This document shows, one piece after another, positions 1-6,475 of a DNA stretch of 14,422 bases; position 1 is the stretch's first letter, and each line of letters opens with the position of its first letter. This stretch comes from Clostridiales bacterium (GTDB lineage Bacteria; Bacillota; Clostridia; Caldicoprobacterales; UBA3941). The stretch is from the NCBI GenBank assembly GCA_012522165.1, contig JAAYKZ010000403.1:1-14422 (forward strand), in the 5' to 3' direction. The notes below the pieces were generated by a model. That model searched no databases. It worked only from the letters and a program-made list of their open reading frames with translations, and had not been told where the DNA came from. A program made the translations under genes and the position numbers.

Positions 1-123
1 CATTTTACCTTGATTGATTTTCCTGTTTTTAACGTAGCAGATTGTTTTGTGGTTATGGGAACAATACTGTTAGCTTATTATATTCTTTTTATTGCAGATA
101 AAGTGGAAAGGGAAGTAGTATAA
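1..123 (+). CDS. lspA: Lipoprotein signal peptidase (signal peptidase II), 3' end only
   Basis: Frame 1 is open from the window edge to a TAA at 121-123 and encodes the last 40 residues of a protein. The stretch FPVFNVADCFVVMG matches the conserved C-terminal motif of LspA, whose Asp in the FNxAD segment is one of the two catalytic aspartates. It is followed by a hydrophobic segment (TILLAYYILFIA) and a short charged tail (DKVEREVV), as expected for the last transmembrane helix and cytoplasmic end. LspA removes the signal peptide from diacylglyceryl-prolipoproteins in the membrane. The stop codon directly abuts the rluD start, and lspA followed by rluD is a common Firmicutes arrangement, which supports the call. 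The start and most of the gene lie to the left of the window. Confidence 0.9.
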   Translation, partial: HFTLIDFPVFNVADCFVVMGTILLAYYILFIADKVEREVV

Positions 124-1068
124 GTGGATAAATCAATGGCTAAAAGACATCTTTTTCAAGTAGAAGAGTCCTATCACGGACAGCGTCTGGATAAGTTTTT
201 GACTGACAAATTACCAGACCTATCACGTTCTTTTTTACAAGAAATAATAAAGAGTGACCTGGTTAAGGTAGATGGTCAAAACATCAAGCCTAACTATAGG
301 CTTAAGACAGGACAAGAGGTTGAACTTTGTATTCCGCCTCCTAAAAAAATATCTTTGGAGCCGGAGAATATTGAATTGGATATAATATACCAGGATGATG
401 ATATTGCAGTTATAAATAAACCTCAAGGCATGGTGGTTCATCCAGCACCTGGAAACTATTCAGGAACACTGGTAAATGCTCTACTATATCATTGTGATCA
501 ACTTTCCGGCATTAACGGGAAAATACGTCCTGGAATAGTTCATCGAATTGACAAGGATACATCAGGCCTATTGGTTATAGCCAAAAACGATAGGGCCCAC
601 CATCATCTAGCTAACCAACTTGCAGAAAGAACCATAAAAAGAGTTTACTGGGCTGTTGTTGAGAATAATATAGCTGAAGATGAAGGTACTATTGATGCTC
701 CCATCAAGCGGCATCCTGTTCATAGAAAGAAGATGGCCGTTATACCAGGACCGGGAAGCAGAAAGGCAGTTACCCATTTTCGCGTTTTGGAGAGATTCGG
801 AGAGTATACATTGGTTGAAGCGAGGCTAGAGACAGGTAGAACCCATCAGATTCGGGTACATATGTCTCATATTAAACATCCTATTGTTGGGGATACAGTA
901 TATGGCTCCAAAAAACAGAAATTTAACTTAAAAGGCCAGGTACTCCATGCGAAAATGCTAGGTTTTGTACATCCTACTACAGGAGAATATATGGAATTTA
1001 ACACTCCTCTCCCTCCATATTTTGAGGAGTTACTAAAAAAGCTTCGAAATATATCAAAAAATAGTTAA
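124..1068 (+). CDS. rluD: RluD-family 23S rRNA pseudouridine synthase
   Basis: This 314-residue protein is a complete RluA/RluD-family pseudouridine synthase, which isomerises uridines in structured RNA, probably 23S rRNA. An S4 RNA-binding domain occupies about residues 15-80 (RLDKFL at 21-26). The catalytic motif HRIDKDTSG lies at 140-148, with Asp143 as the expected nucleophile, and the conserved GRTHQIRVH segment at 238-246. The GTG start at 124 immediately follows the lspA stop, and GGAAAGGGA at 105-113 gives a suitably spaced ribosome site; the in-frame ATG at 136 has none as good. Length is normal for the family. It corresponds in position to B. subtilis ylyB, between lspA and pyrR. 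No terminator is visible between it and the pyr promoter, so read-through into the pyr leader is possible. The exact uridine targets cannot be told from sequence. Confidence 0.93.
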   Translation: MDKSMAKRHLFQVEESYHGQRLDKFLTDKLPDLSRSFLQEIIKSDLVKVDGQNIKPNYRLKTGQEVELCIPPPKKISLEPENIELDIIYQDDDIAVINKPQGMVVHPAPGNYSGTLVNALLYHCDQLSGINGKIRPGIVHRIDKDTSGLLVIAKNDRAHHHLANQLAERTIKRVYWAVVENNIAEDEGTIDAPIKRHPVHRKKMAVIPGPGSRKAVTHFRVLERFGEYTLVEARLETGRTHQIRVHMSHIKHPIVGDTVYGSKKQKFNLKGQVLHAKMLGFVHPTTGEYMEFNTPLPPYFEELLKKLRNISKNS

Positions 1069-1075
1069 TTTACTA

Positions 1076-1104
1076 TGGACAGATTAAAAGGTTTATGATA
1101 TAAT
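1076..1104 (+). promoter_or_regulatory. Main pyr operon promoter (sigma-A type, extended -10)
   Basis: A -35 box TGGACA (1076-1081, one mismatch to TTGACA) is separated by 17 bp from a perfect TATAAT (1099-1104). The bases TGA directly precede it, giving an extended -10. Transcription should begin near 1110, just upstream of the first PyrR-binding hairpin, exactly where an attenuated leader would need it. The promoter starts 8 bases after the rluD stop. This is the strongest promoter pattern I found in the window. Confidence 0.8.
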
Positions 1105-1120
1105 CATAAAAAATTTAAAC

Positions 1121-1155
1121 AACCTTTAAGCTGGTCCTGTGAGTCCGGCAAGGTT
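1121..1155 (+). promoter_or_regulatory. PyrR-binding anti-antiterminator hairpin 1 (pyrR leader)
   Basis: The lower stem AACCTT (1121-1126) pairs with AAGGTT (1150-1155). The upper stem pairs CTGGTC (1131-1136) with GTCCGG (1143-1148) around the hexaloop CTGTGA. The unpaired TAAG side and the UCCnGUGAG-like core match the known PyrR-binding loop. PyrR bound with UMP/UTP should stabilise this hairpin and so promote termination downstream. The upper stem contains one U-U mismatch (1135/1144) and a U-G pair (1132/1147), unlike the cleaner second site, so binding may be weaker. Confidence 0.85.
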
Positions 1156-1221
1156 AAAAATACGGACGTATTGGGTATTTCTATACTCATATCCATTACT
1201 ATGCCTTTGTATAACCTTGCC
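1147..1221 (+). promoter_or_regulatory. Antiterminator pairing of the pyrR leader
   Basis: GGCAAGGTTA at 1147-1156 is the exact reverse complement of TAACCTTGCC at 1212-1221, giving a 10-bp long-range stem that closes a 55-base loop. Its 5' strand lies inside the PyrR-binding hairpin and its 3' strand inside the terminator, so the three structures exclude one another. This is the antiterminator that should form when PyrR is not bound, letting polymerase read into pyrR. Confidence 0.82.
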
Positions 1222-1238
1222 GTTGGCAAGGTTTTTTT
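1213..1238 (+). terminator. Attenuator terminator 1, before pyrR
   Basis: The perfect 9-bp stem AACCTTGCC (1213-1221) / GGCAAGGTT (1225-1233) has loop GTT and is followed by an uninterrupted T tract to 1238. It ends three bases before the pyrR ribosome site at 1242. The ascending strand is shared with the antiterminator, which makes this a conditional rather than a constitutive terminator. Confidence 0.92.
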
Positions 1239-1253
1239 AATGGGGTGATATTA

Positions 1254-1796
1254 GTGAAAGAAAAGGCTCAAATTATGGATGAAGCAGCTATAAATCGTGC
1301 ATTAACTAGAATAGCCCATGAAATAATTGAGAAAAATAAAGGTGTAAAAGATGTAGTTTTAATTGGTATTCAGCGAAGGGGTGTACCCCTAGCTAATAGG
1401 CTGGCAAATAATATAAAAAAATATGAAGGCGTTGAAGTCCCAGTGGGTATTCTAGACATTACTCTCTATAGAGATGACTTATCAACCTTAGCGGAACATC
1501 CTGTCATCAATAGCACTGATATACCTTTTGACATAAATGGAAAGATAGTAGTAATGGTAGACGATGTGCTTTACACGGGGAGAACCGCTAGAGCGGCTAT
1601 GGATGCTCTAATTGATCTAGGTAGACCTAAGGCAATTCAATTTGCCGTACTGGTAGATAGAGGACATAGAGAGCTTCCCATTCGAGCGGATTATGTAGGT
1701 AAAAATCTTCCTACCTCCCGTAGTGAGGTTGTCAATGTGCAAGTGATGGAAGTAGACAAAGTTAATAAAGTAACCATTGCTGAAATAACCCTTTAA
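1254..1796 (+). CDS. pyrR: PyrR: pyr mRNA-binding attenuation regulator / uracil phosphoribosyltransferase
   Basis: This 180-residue protein aligns along its full length with B. subtilis PyrR as I recall it (for example LTRIAHEIIEKNKG, DITLYRDDLS, RGHRELPIRADYVGKN). PyrR binds pyr mRNA when loaded with UMP or UTP and causes transcription termination; most members also have uracil phosphoribosyltransferase activity. The PRPP-binding loop is VVMVDDVLYTGRT in the middle of the protein. I place the start at the GTG of 1254 because GGGGTGAT (1242-1249) is then a properly spaced ribosome site and the N-terminus MKEKAQIMDE lines up with MNQKAVILDE of B. subtilis. A GTG at 1245 would lie within that ribosome site. 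The gene is flanked on both sides by PyrR-dependent attenuators, and the second PyrR loop overlaps its stop codon. Confidence 0.96.
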   Translation: MKEKAQIMDEAAINRALTRIAHEIIEKNKGVKDVVLIGIQRRGVPLANRLANNIKKYEGVEVPVGILDITLYRDDLSTLAEHPVINSTDIPFDINGKIVVMVDDVLYTGRTARAAMDALIDLGRPKAIQFAVLVDRGHRELPIRADYVGKNLPTSRSEVVNVQVMEVDKVNKVTIAEITL

Positions 1797-1821
1797 GTCA
1801 GTCCAGTGAGGCTGTCAAGGG
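1789..1821 (+). promoter_or_regulatory. PyrR-binding anti-antiterminator hairpin 2 (pyrR-uraA)
   Basis: The lower stem CCCTT (1789-1793) pairs with AAGGG (1817-1821). The upper stem CAGTC (1799-1803) pairs with GGCTG (1810-1814) around the hexaloop CAGTGA. The core AGTCCAGTGAGGCT is close to the textbook PyrR-binding loop. The pyrR stop codon TAA (1794-1796) forms the unpaired purine-rich side of the hairpin, so a ribosome finishing pyrR would cover the site. Confidence 0.92.
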
Positions 1822-1860
1822 ATAATACAGCAAGATTTTGTTGTATTGTGCCCTGATAGC
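1811..1860 (+). promoter_or_regulatory. Antiterminator of the pyrR-uraA attenuator
   Basis: The segment 1811-1830 pairs with 1841-1860 in a long stem of about 20 positions, including some G-U pairs and two mismatches, around the loop CAAGATTTTG. The 5' strand overlaps the descending arm of PyrR hairpin 2 and the 3' strand overlaps the ascending arm of the terminator. This gives the usual three-way switch for uraA and the genes behind it. Confidence 0.82.
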
Positions 1861-1882
1861 TTAAATCAAGGCATTTTTTTTT
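1849..1882 (+). terminator. Attenuator terminator 2, before uraA
   Basis: TGCCCTGAT (1849-1857) pairs with ATCAAGGCA (1865-1873) with one C-A mismatch around the loop AGCTTAA, followed by nine T residues (1874-1882). It lies 39 bases before the uraA ribosome site and shares its 5' arm with the antiterminator. Confidence 0.9.
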
Positions 1883-1933
1883 GCCTATAGATTAATAATA
1901 TTTTTATGTTTACTTAACAAAGGAGGATTTATA

Positions 1934-3160
1934 ATGCAACAAAATCTTCAAGAAACAAAACTTAGTCCATGGAAAATAATACTCTTAGCAATTCAGCATG
2001 TATTTGCCATGTTTGGCGCTACAGTGTTGGTACCTGCCTTGACAGGTTTGGATCCTGCAGTGGCTCTGTTTACTGCCGGAGTTGGTACTCTAATTTTCCA
2101 TTTAATCACTAAAGGAAAAGTACCTGCATTTCTTGGTTCCAGCTTTGCTTTTATTGCTGCTATTCAAACCGTAGTTCAAAACCAAGGAATTGCTTATGCT
2201 GGTGGAGGTATTATAGTAGCAGGATTATTGTATGTGGTGTTAGCCATTTTAGTACTGATATTTGGTGTTGATAGAATCCGTAGTTTCTTCCCACCATTAG
2301 TTACAGGTCCTATGATTGCTGTAATTGGTTTAACTCTCAGCCCTGTTGTAATATCTGGTAACATAGTAAATGCTGATATTGGTACCTTTGGGCAACGTTG
2401 GATTATAGCGTTAGCAGTAGTAGCTACTATGATTATAGTATCTATATTCGTAAAAGGCTTCTTTAGACTGGTACCAGTACTACTTGGAATTATTGTAGGT
2501 TATATAGTATCAATGCTCTTTGGTTTTGTAGATTTTTCTATCATAAAAGAGGCACCCTTCTTTGCAATACCAGACTTTCAGCTGCCTAAGTTTGATATAA
2601 AAGCCATCTCACTCATAGCACCCATAGCCATTGTCACCTTTATGGAGCATATCGGGGATATAACCACCAATGGAGCGGTGGTGGGCAAGGATTTCTTTAA
2701 GGATCCTGGTCTTCACAGGACTTTAATTGGAGATGGTATAGCAACTGCTTTTGCAGGTCTTTTGGGCGGTCCTGCAAATACTACCTATAGCGAAAACACG
2801 GGAGTATTAGCTGTTACTAAAGTATATAATCCCTTTATACTAAGGCTTGCAGCTATATTTGCTGTTATTCTAAGCTTATGTGGTAAAATAGGAGCTATTT
2901 TGCAATCCATTCCCGCTCCAGTAATGGGCGGCGTCAGCATACTGCTATTCGGAATGATTGCTAGTATAGGTTTGAGAACATTAGCTGATGCTAAGATTGA
3001 CTTTACTAACAGCCGAAACCTTATAATTATCTCATTGATGCTGGTTATGGGATTAAGCGGTGCAGAATTTGCCTTTATCCCAGGAGTTACCCTATCTGGT
3101 ATGAGCCTTGCAGCATTAATTGGAGTAATTTTAAACAAAATATTACCTGAAAATATTTAA
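1934..3160 (+). CDS. uraA: Uracil permease, NCS2 / nucleobase-cation symporter-2 family
   Basis: This 408-residue, very hydrophobic protein of many membrane segments belongs to the NCS2 family of uracil:proton symporters (UraA/PyrP). Family signatures are QHVFAMFGATVLVP at 21-34, the FMEHIGD segment at 236-242 and TTYSENTG at 283-290. Glu238 and Glu287 correspond to the substrate-binding glutamates of E. coli UraA (Glu241 and Glu290 as I recall). The length is normal. AGGAGG at 1921-1926 is an excellent ribosome site seven bases before the ATG. It is the second gene of the pyr operon, as pyrP is in B. subtilis, and is controlled by the attenuator just upstream, so import of uracil should rise when UMP/UTP is low. 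A closely related xanthine or uric acid permease is unlikely given the context. Confidence 0.93.
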   Translation: MQQNLQETKLSPWKIILLAIQHVFAMFGATVLVPALTGLDPAVALFTAGVGTLIFHLITKGKVPAFLGSSFAFIAAIQTVVQNQGIAYAGGGIIVAGLLYVVLAILVLIFGVDRIRSFFPPLVTGPMIAVIGLTLSPVVISGNIVNADIGTFGQRWIIALAVVATMIIVSIFVKGFFRLVPVLLGIIVGYIVSMLFGFVDFSIIKEAPFFAIPDFQLPKFDIKAISLIAPIAIVTFMEHIGDITTNGAVVGKDFFKDPGLHRTLIGDGIATAFAGLLGGPANTTYSENTGVLAVTKVYNPFILRLAAIFAVILSLCGKIGAILQSIPAPVMGGVSILLFGMIASIGLRTLADAKIDFTNSRNLIIISLMLVMGLSGAEFAFIPGVTLSGMSLAALIGVILNKILPENI

Positions 3161-3165
3161 TATGA

Positions 3166-3199
3166 AAGAGTAGTAAGCAATTGCTTATTACTCTTTTTT
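3166..3199 (+). terminator. Intrinsic terminator between uraA and pyrB, no PyrR loop seen
   Basis: AAGAGTAGTAAGCAA (3166-3180) pairs with TTGCTTATTACTCTT (3181-3195) over 15 positions with a single G-T wobble; the central bases must open as the loop. The T tract runs from 3194 to 3199. It starts six bases after the uraA stop. In B. subtilis the corresponding pyrP-pyrB gap carries a third PyrR attenuator, but I find neither a PyrR-binding loop nor an alternative antiterminator here. It should lower expression of pyrB and later genes relative to uraA unless a promoter or antitermination factor acts downstream. Confidence 0.8.
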
Positions 3200-3240
3200 A
3201 AAAATATCTTTACAGGAAAGTAAAGGGAAGCGGTGAAAAT

Positions 3241-4185
3241 ATGGCTTTAAAGAGAAAGGATATTTTAGGTTTGCGGGATATGACCCAAGAAGAGATTGTT
3301 AAAATCTTAGACACTGCAGAAACAATGAAACATATATTAAAGCAGAATAATAAAAAGACTCGCCATCTTCAAGGCAAGTCCATAGTAAACCTTTTCTATG
3401 AAAATAGTACTAGAACTAGGCTTTCCTTTGAGCTGGCTAGCAAATACATGAGTGCTAGTTCAGCCAATATTTCAGCTTCTTCAAGTAGCGTTGCCAAAGG
3501 AGAAAGTCTAATAGATACATGTAGAACTATCGAAAGGATGGGCGCTGATGTTATAGTAATCCGCCATCCTATGTCTGGAGCAGCCCACATAGCGGCCAGG
3601 CATGTAAATACATCTATTATAAATGCTGGTGATGGTATGAACGAGCATCCTACTCAAGCTTTATTGGATTTATTCACCATTAGAGAGACCAAGGATACTA
3701 TAGAAGGACTAAAGGTAGCTATTATCGGAGATATATACCATAGTAGAGTGGCACGCAGTAATATTTGGGGCCTGAGTAAGATGGGAGCTAAGGTTGCGGT
3801 GGCTGGACCTTCTACCTTATTGCCTATTGAATTAGATAAAACAGGAACAAAAGTATACCAAAGCGTTGAGGAAGCCGTAGATGGAGCGGATGTGGTAATG
3901 TTATTGAGGCTTCAAAAAGAACGGCAGCAAAAGGGACTATTACCCTCCCTTAGAGAGTACTCCCAGATTTACGGTCTAAATATGGAAAGGTTAAAACTGG
4001 CCAAGAAAGATGTATTGCTTTTGCATCCGGGTCCTATTAATAGAGGTGTTGAAATTACATCGGATGTAGCTGATGGTATCCACTCTCAGATACAAGAGCA
4101 GGTAACCAATGGAGTGGCAGTTCGTATGGCATTGCTTTATCTCATAACTCGTCAAAGGGGGCAGCATGATGCTTCTTTGTATTAG
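3241..4185 (+). CDS. pyrB: Aspartate carbamoyltransferase catalytic subunit
   Basis: PyrB condenses carbamoyl phosphate with L-aspartate to carbamoyl aspartate, the first committed step of pyrimidine synthesis. The 314-residue protein has the carbamoyl phosphate motif FYENSTRTR at 52-60, the mobile loop Lys86 in SVAKGES, HPTQALLDL at 136-144, RLQKER at 223-228 and LHPGPINRG at 261-269. These separate it from ornithine carbamoyltransferase. The 54 bases upstream contain AAAGGGAAGCGGTGAAA, a usable ribosome site for the ATG at 3241. No pyrI regulatory subunit gene is present, so it is probably a class B or C trimer of the Bacillus kind, without allosteric control by nucleotides through PyrI. 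The last 20 bases overlap pyrC, indicating translational coupling. Confidence 0.96.
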   Translation: MALKRKDILGLRDMTQEEIVKILDTAETMKHILKQNNKKTRHLQGKSIVNLFYENSTRTRLSFELASKYMSASSANISASSSSVAKGESLIDTCRTIERMGADVIVIRHPMSGAAHIAARHVNTSIINAGDGMNEHPTQALLDLFTIRETKDTIEGLKVAIIGDIYHSRVARSNIWGLSKMGAKVAVAGPSTLLPIELDKTGTKVYQSVEEAVDGADVVMLLRLQKERQQKGLLPSLREYSQIYGLNMERLKLAKKDVLLLHPGPINRGVEITSDVADGIHSQIQEQVTNGVAVRMALLYLITRQRGQHDASLY

Positions 4186-5455
4186 CAATGGAAATATAAT
4201 TAATGGCAAGGGTGGAGTTTTTTTAGGAAAGGATATATTAATTGAAAAGGATAGAATAGTGGAAATAGGTACTAATTTATCTAAAAATGTCCATAGGGTG
4301 ATTGATGCAACTGATATGTGGGTTATACCTGGACTTATTGACGCACACTGTCATCTTAGGGAGCCTGGATTTGAGTATAAGGAGGATATTGTCTCAGGTA
4401 CTAGAAGTGCAGCCGCGGGAGGCTTTACTAGTGTTGCCTGTATGCCAAATACTGAACCTGCCATAGACAATGCTGCCATGGTTCAATATATAAAGCTAAA
4501 GTCTGCTTCAGAAGGCAAAGTGCGAGTGTATCCCATAGCTGCCATTACACAGGGAAGAAAAGGGAAACATATAGCTGAAATGGGTGAAATGAAAAAGGCA
4601 GGAGCTGTTGCCTTATCCGATGACGGTGATCCTGTTTCCGATGCTAATGTTATGAGGCTGGCTCTGGAATATGCAAAGCAGTTTGGCTTGCTGATTATTT
4701 CTCATTGTGAAGATAAGTCCCTAGTGGCAGATGGAGTAATGAATGAGGGGTATGTTTCTACCATTTTAGGATTGAAAGGGATCACTCGAGCTGCTGAAGA
4801 AGTCATGGTAGCTAGAGATGTAATCCTATCTGAGATAACGGAAGCTCCAATTCATATAGCCCATGTAAGTACAGCGGGAGCGGTTGATATTATTCGCCAT
4901 GCAAAATCTAGAGGGATTCCTGTAACATGTGAAACAGCACCTCACTATTTTTCAGCTACAGATGAGTGGGTTGAGAACTATGATACCAACGCAAAGGTTA
5001 ATCCACCCCTAAGGACTCAGCGTGATGTGGAAGCCATAAAGGAAGGTCTAAGAGACGGGACCATTGACATAATAGCTACTGATCATGCCCCTCATCATAT
5101 AGATGAAAAGGAAGTCGAATTTAACTTAGCAGCCAATGGAATATCTGGTTTTGAAACAGCCTTTTCCCTATCCTATACTCATTTAGTTGACACTGGGCTA
5201 CTATCCCTTGAAGAGTTAGTTGCAAAGCTAAGTACCACTCCAGCCCAAATACTAGGTATTCCTGGCGGTGTGCTGGATATAGGTCTTCCGGCTGATATAA
5301 CCATAGTTGATACTAAGAGGGAGTATATAGTAAATAGGGATAAATTCTATTCCAAAGGCAAAAACACTCCCTTCCATGGGAAAAAGCTAAAAGGGAAAGT
5401 AATATATACCATTGTAGGTGGAAAAGTTGTATACGACAAGGAGGTATTAACTTGA
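4166..5455 (+). CDS. pyrC: Dihydroorotase, type I
   Basis: The 429-residue protein is a class I dihydroorotase (amidohydrolase superfamily), which cyclises carbamoyl aspartate to dihydroorotate with a two-zinc centre. Metal and substrate residues are visible in order: His61 and His63 with Arg65 (DAHCHLREPG), Asp153 (SDDGDPV), His180 (SHCED), His233 (IAHVST) and Asp306 (ATDHAPH). The segment FTSVACMPNTEP at 87-98 is diagnostic. The length equals that of B. subtilis PyrC (about 428). The ATG at 4166 lies inside the end of pyrB and has AAAGGGGG at 4155-4161 as ribosome site; an ATG one codon later is possible but would alter only one residue. The 3' end overlaps the pyrF start by four bases. Confidence 0.96.
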   Translation: MMLLCISNGNIINGKGGVFLGKDILIEKDRIVEIGTNLSKNVHRVIDATDMWVIPGLIDAHCHLREPGFEYKEDIVSGTRSAAAGGFTSVACMPNTEPAIDNAAMVQYIKLKSASEGKVRVYPIAAITQGRKGKHIAEMGEMKKAGAVALSDDGDPVSDANVMRLALEYAKQFGLLIISHCEDKSLVADGVMNEGYVSTILGLKGITRAAEEVMVARDVILSEITEAPIHIAHVSTAGAVDIIRHAKSRGIPVTCETAPHYFSATDEWVENYDTNAKVNPPLRTQRDVEAIKEGLRDGTIDIIATDHAPHHIDEKEVEFNLAANGISGFETAFSLSYTHLVDTGLLSLEELVAKLSTTPAQILGIPGGVLDIGLPADITIVDTKREYIVNRDKFYSKGKNTPFHGKKLKGKVIYTIVGGKVVYDKEVLT

Positions 5456-6408
5456 TTGATAAGTTAATAGATAAGATAATTGAAAAAAAATCTCCAATAG
5501 TTGCTGGATTAGATCCTAAGCTGGAATATCTCCCCCAAAGCCTATTGGATAAGCATTTTAAGAGTACTATCAATTTAGAGACAGCAGCTCAAGCTATTCT
5601 TGATTTTAACATAGAAATACTAAATAATATCCATGATATCATACCAGCAGTAAAACTTCAGATAGCCTATTATGAAATGTATGGACTACCTGGTTTAAAA
5701 ACTTTTATAGAAACGGCAAACTATGCTAAATCAAAGGGATTGATAGTTATAGGAGATGTAAAGAGAAATGATATCGGTTCAACTGCAGAGGCATACTCTA
5801 ATGCATACATAGGTTATACTCCACTTCAACAACAATGCGTTCAAGCCTTTCCTGTAGATATGATTACAGTAAACCCTTATCTAGGCACCGATGGCATAAA
5901 ACCTTTTGTAGATAATTGTAAAAGAAATAATAAGGGCATATTTGTCCTAGTAAAGACCTCAAATCCCTCTTCTAAAGAAATTCAAGATTTAGTAACTGCA
6001 GATGGATTAAAGGTATATGAAAAGGTAGCGCAAAAGGTAAATGAATGGGGAGAGGATTTGATAGGCAACCATGGCTATAGCAGTATAGGCGCTGTTATCG
6101 GGGCTACTTTTCCCCATGAATTATCCCAATTGAGAAAATTAATGCCTAAGGTGTATTTTCTGGTTCCAGGATATGGAGCTCAGGGTGGAAGGGCTGAAGA
6201 TATTATGGGTGGTTTTGACGACAGGGGCTTAGGTTCCATTATAAATGCATCTAGAAGCATAATGTGTGCCTATAGGAATAAGACTTGGAGTAGTAAATTT
6301 AGCCCCCGAGAGTTTGCTTTAGCATCACGGGCAGAAGTATTACACATGAAAGAAGAAATTCATAAAGCTTTGATGAGCAAAAAATCTGATTCCCACAAAA
6401 TAAACTAA
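5452..6408 (+). CDS. pyrF: Orotidine 5'-phosphate decarboxylase, long (type 2) form
   Basis: PyrF decarboxylates OMP to UMP, the last step of the pathway. At 318 residues it is of the long type 2 family rather than the roughly 240-residue form of Bacillus and E. coli. The catalytic array GDVKRNDIGSTAEAY starts at 101 and holds Asp102, Lys104 and Asp107 of the DxKxxD motif; IVAGLDPKLEYLP (16-28) is the N-terminal substrate-binding strand typical of this subfamily. The start is a TTG at 5452 that shares TTGA with the pyrC stop; AAGGAGGT at 5438-5445 is an excellent ribosome site six bases away, and no better start follows. Its place between pyrC and carB differs from B. subtilis, where pyrF follows pyrD. 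A carA gene would be plausible just after it but is absent. Confidence 0.94.
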   Translation: MIDKLIDKIIEKKSPIVAGLDPKLEYLPQSLLDKHFKSTINLETAAQAILDFNIEILNNIHDIIPAVKLQIAYYEMYGLPGLKTFIETANYAKSKGLIVIGDVKRNDIGSTAEAYSNAYIGYTPLQQQCVQAFPVDMITVNPYLGTDGIKPFVDNCKRNNKGIFVLVKTSNPSSKEIQDLVTADGLKVYEKVAQKVNEWGEDLIGNHGYSSIGAVIGATFPHELSQLRKLMPKVYFLVPGYGAQGGRAEDIMGGFDDRGLGSIINASRSIMCAYRNKTWSSKFSPREFALASRAEVLHMKEEIHKALMSKKSDSHKIN

Positions 6409-6421
6409 AGAAAGATGGCTC

Positions 6422-6475
6422 AAGGAGTAGACAATAAGTCTATAGATAAAGGAGTAGATAATATGCCTAAAGATA
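6422..6475 (+). repeat. 27-bp imperfect tandem duplication over the carB start region
   Basis: The blocks 6422-6448 and 6449-6475 match at 23 of 27 positions. Both begin AAGGAGTAGA and end CTAnAGATA. The second block contains the ribosome site and ATG (6463-6465) of carB; in the first block the corresponding triplet is AAG (6437-6439). Read in the carB frame the two copies encode QGVDNKSID and KGVDNMPKD. The pair fills most of the 54-base gap between pyrF and carB. Confidence 0.85.

Noticed and set aside
1245..1253. GTG at 1245 as the pyrR start
   Set aside because: It falls inside the GGGGTGAT sequence that serves as ribosome site for the GTG at 1254, and the shorter protein matches the usual PyrR N-terminus.
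3181..3210. Possible pyrB promoter with TTGCTT (3181-3186) and TATCTT (3205-3210)
   Set aside because: Both boxes are poor, the spacing is 18 bp, and the -35 lies in the descending arm of the uraA terminator. Not strong enough to list as a feature.
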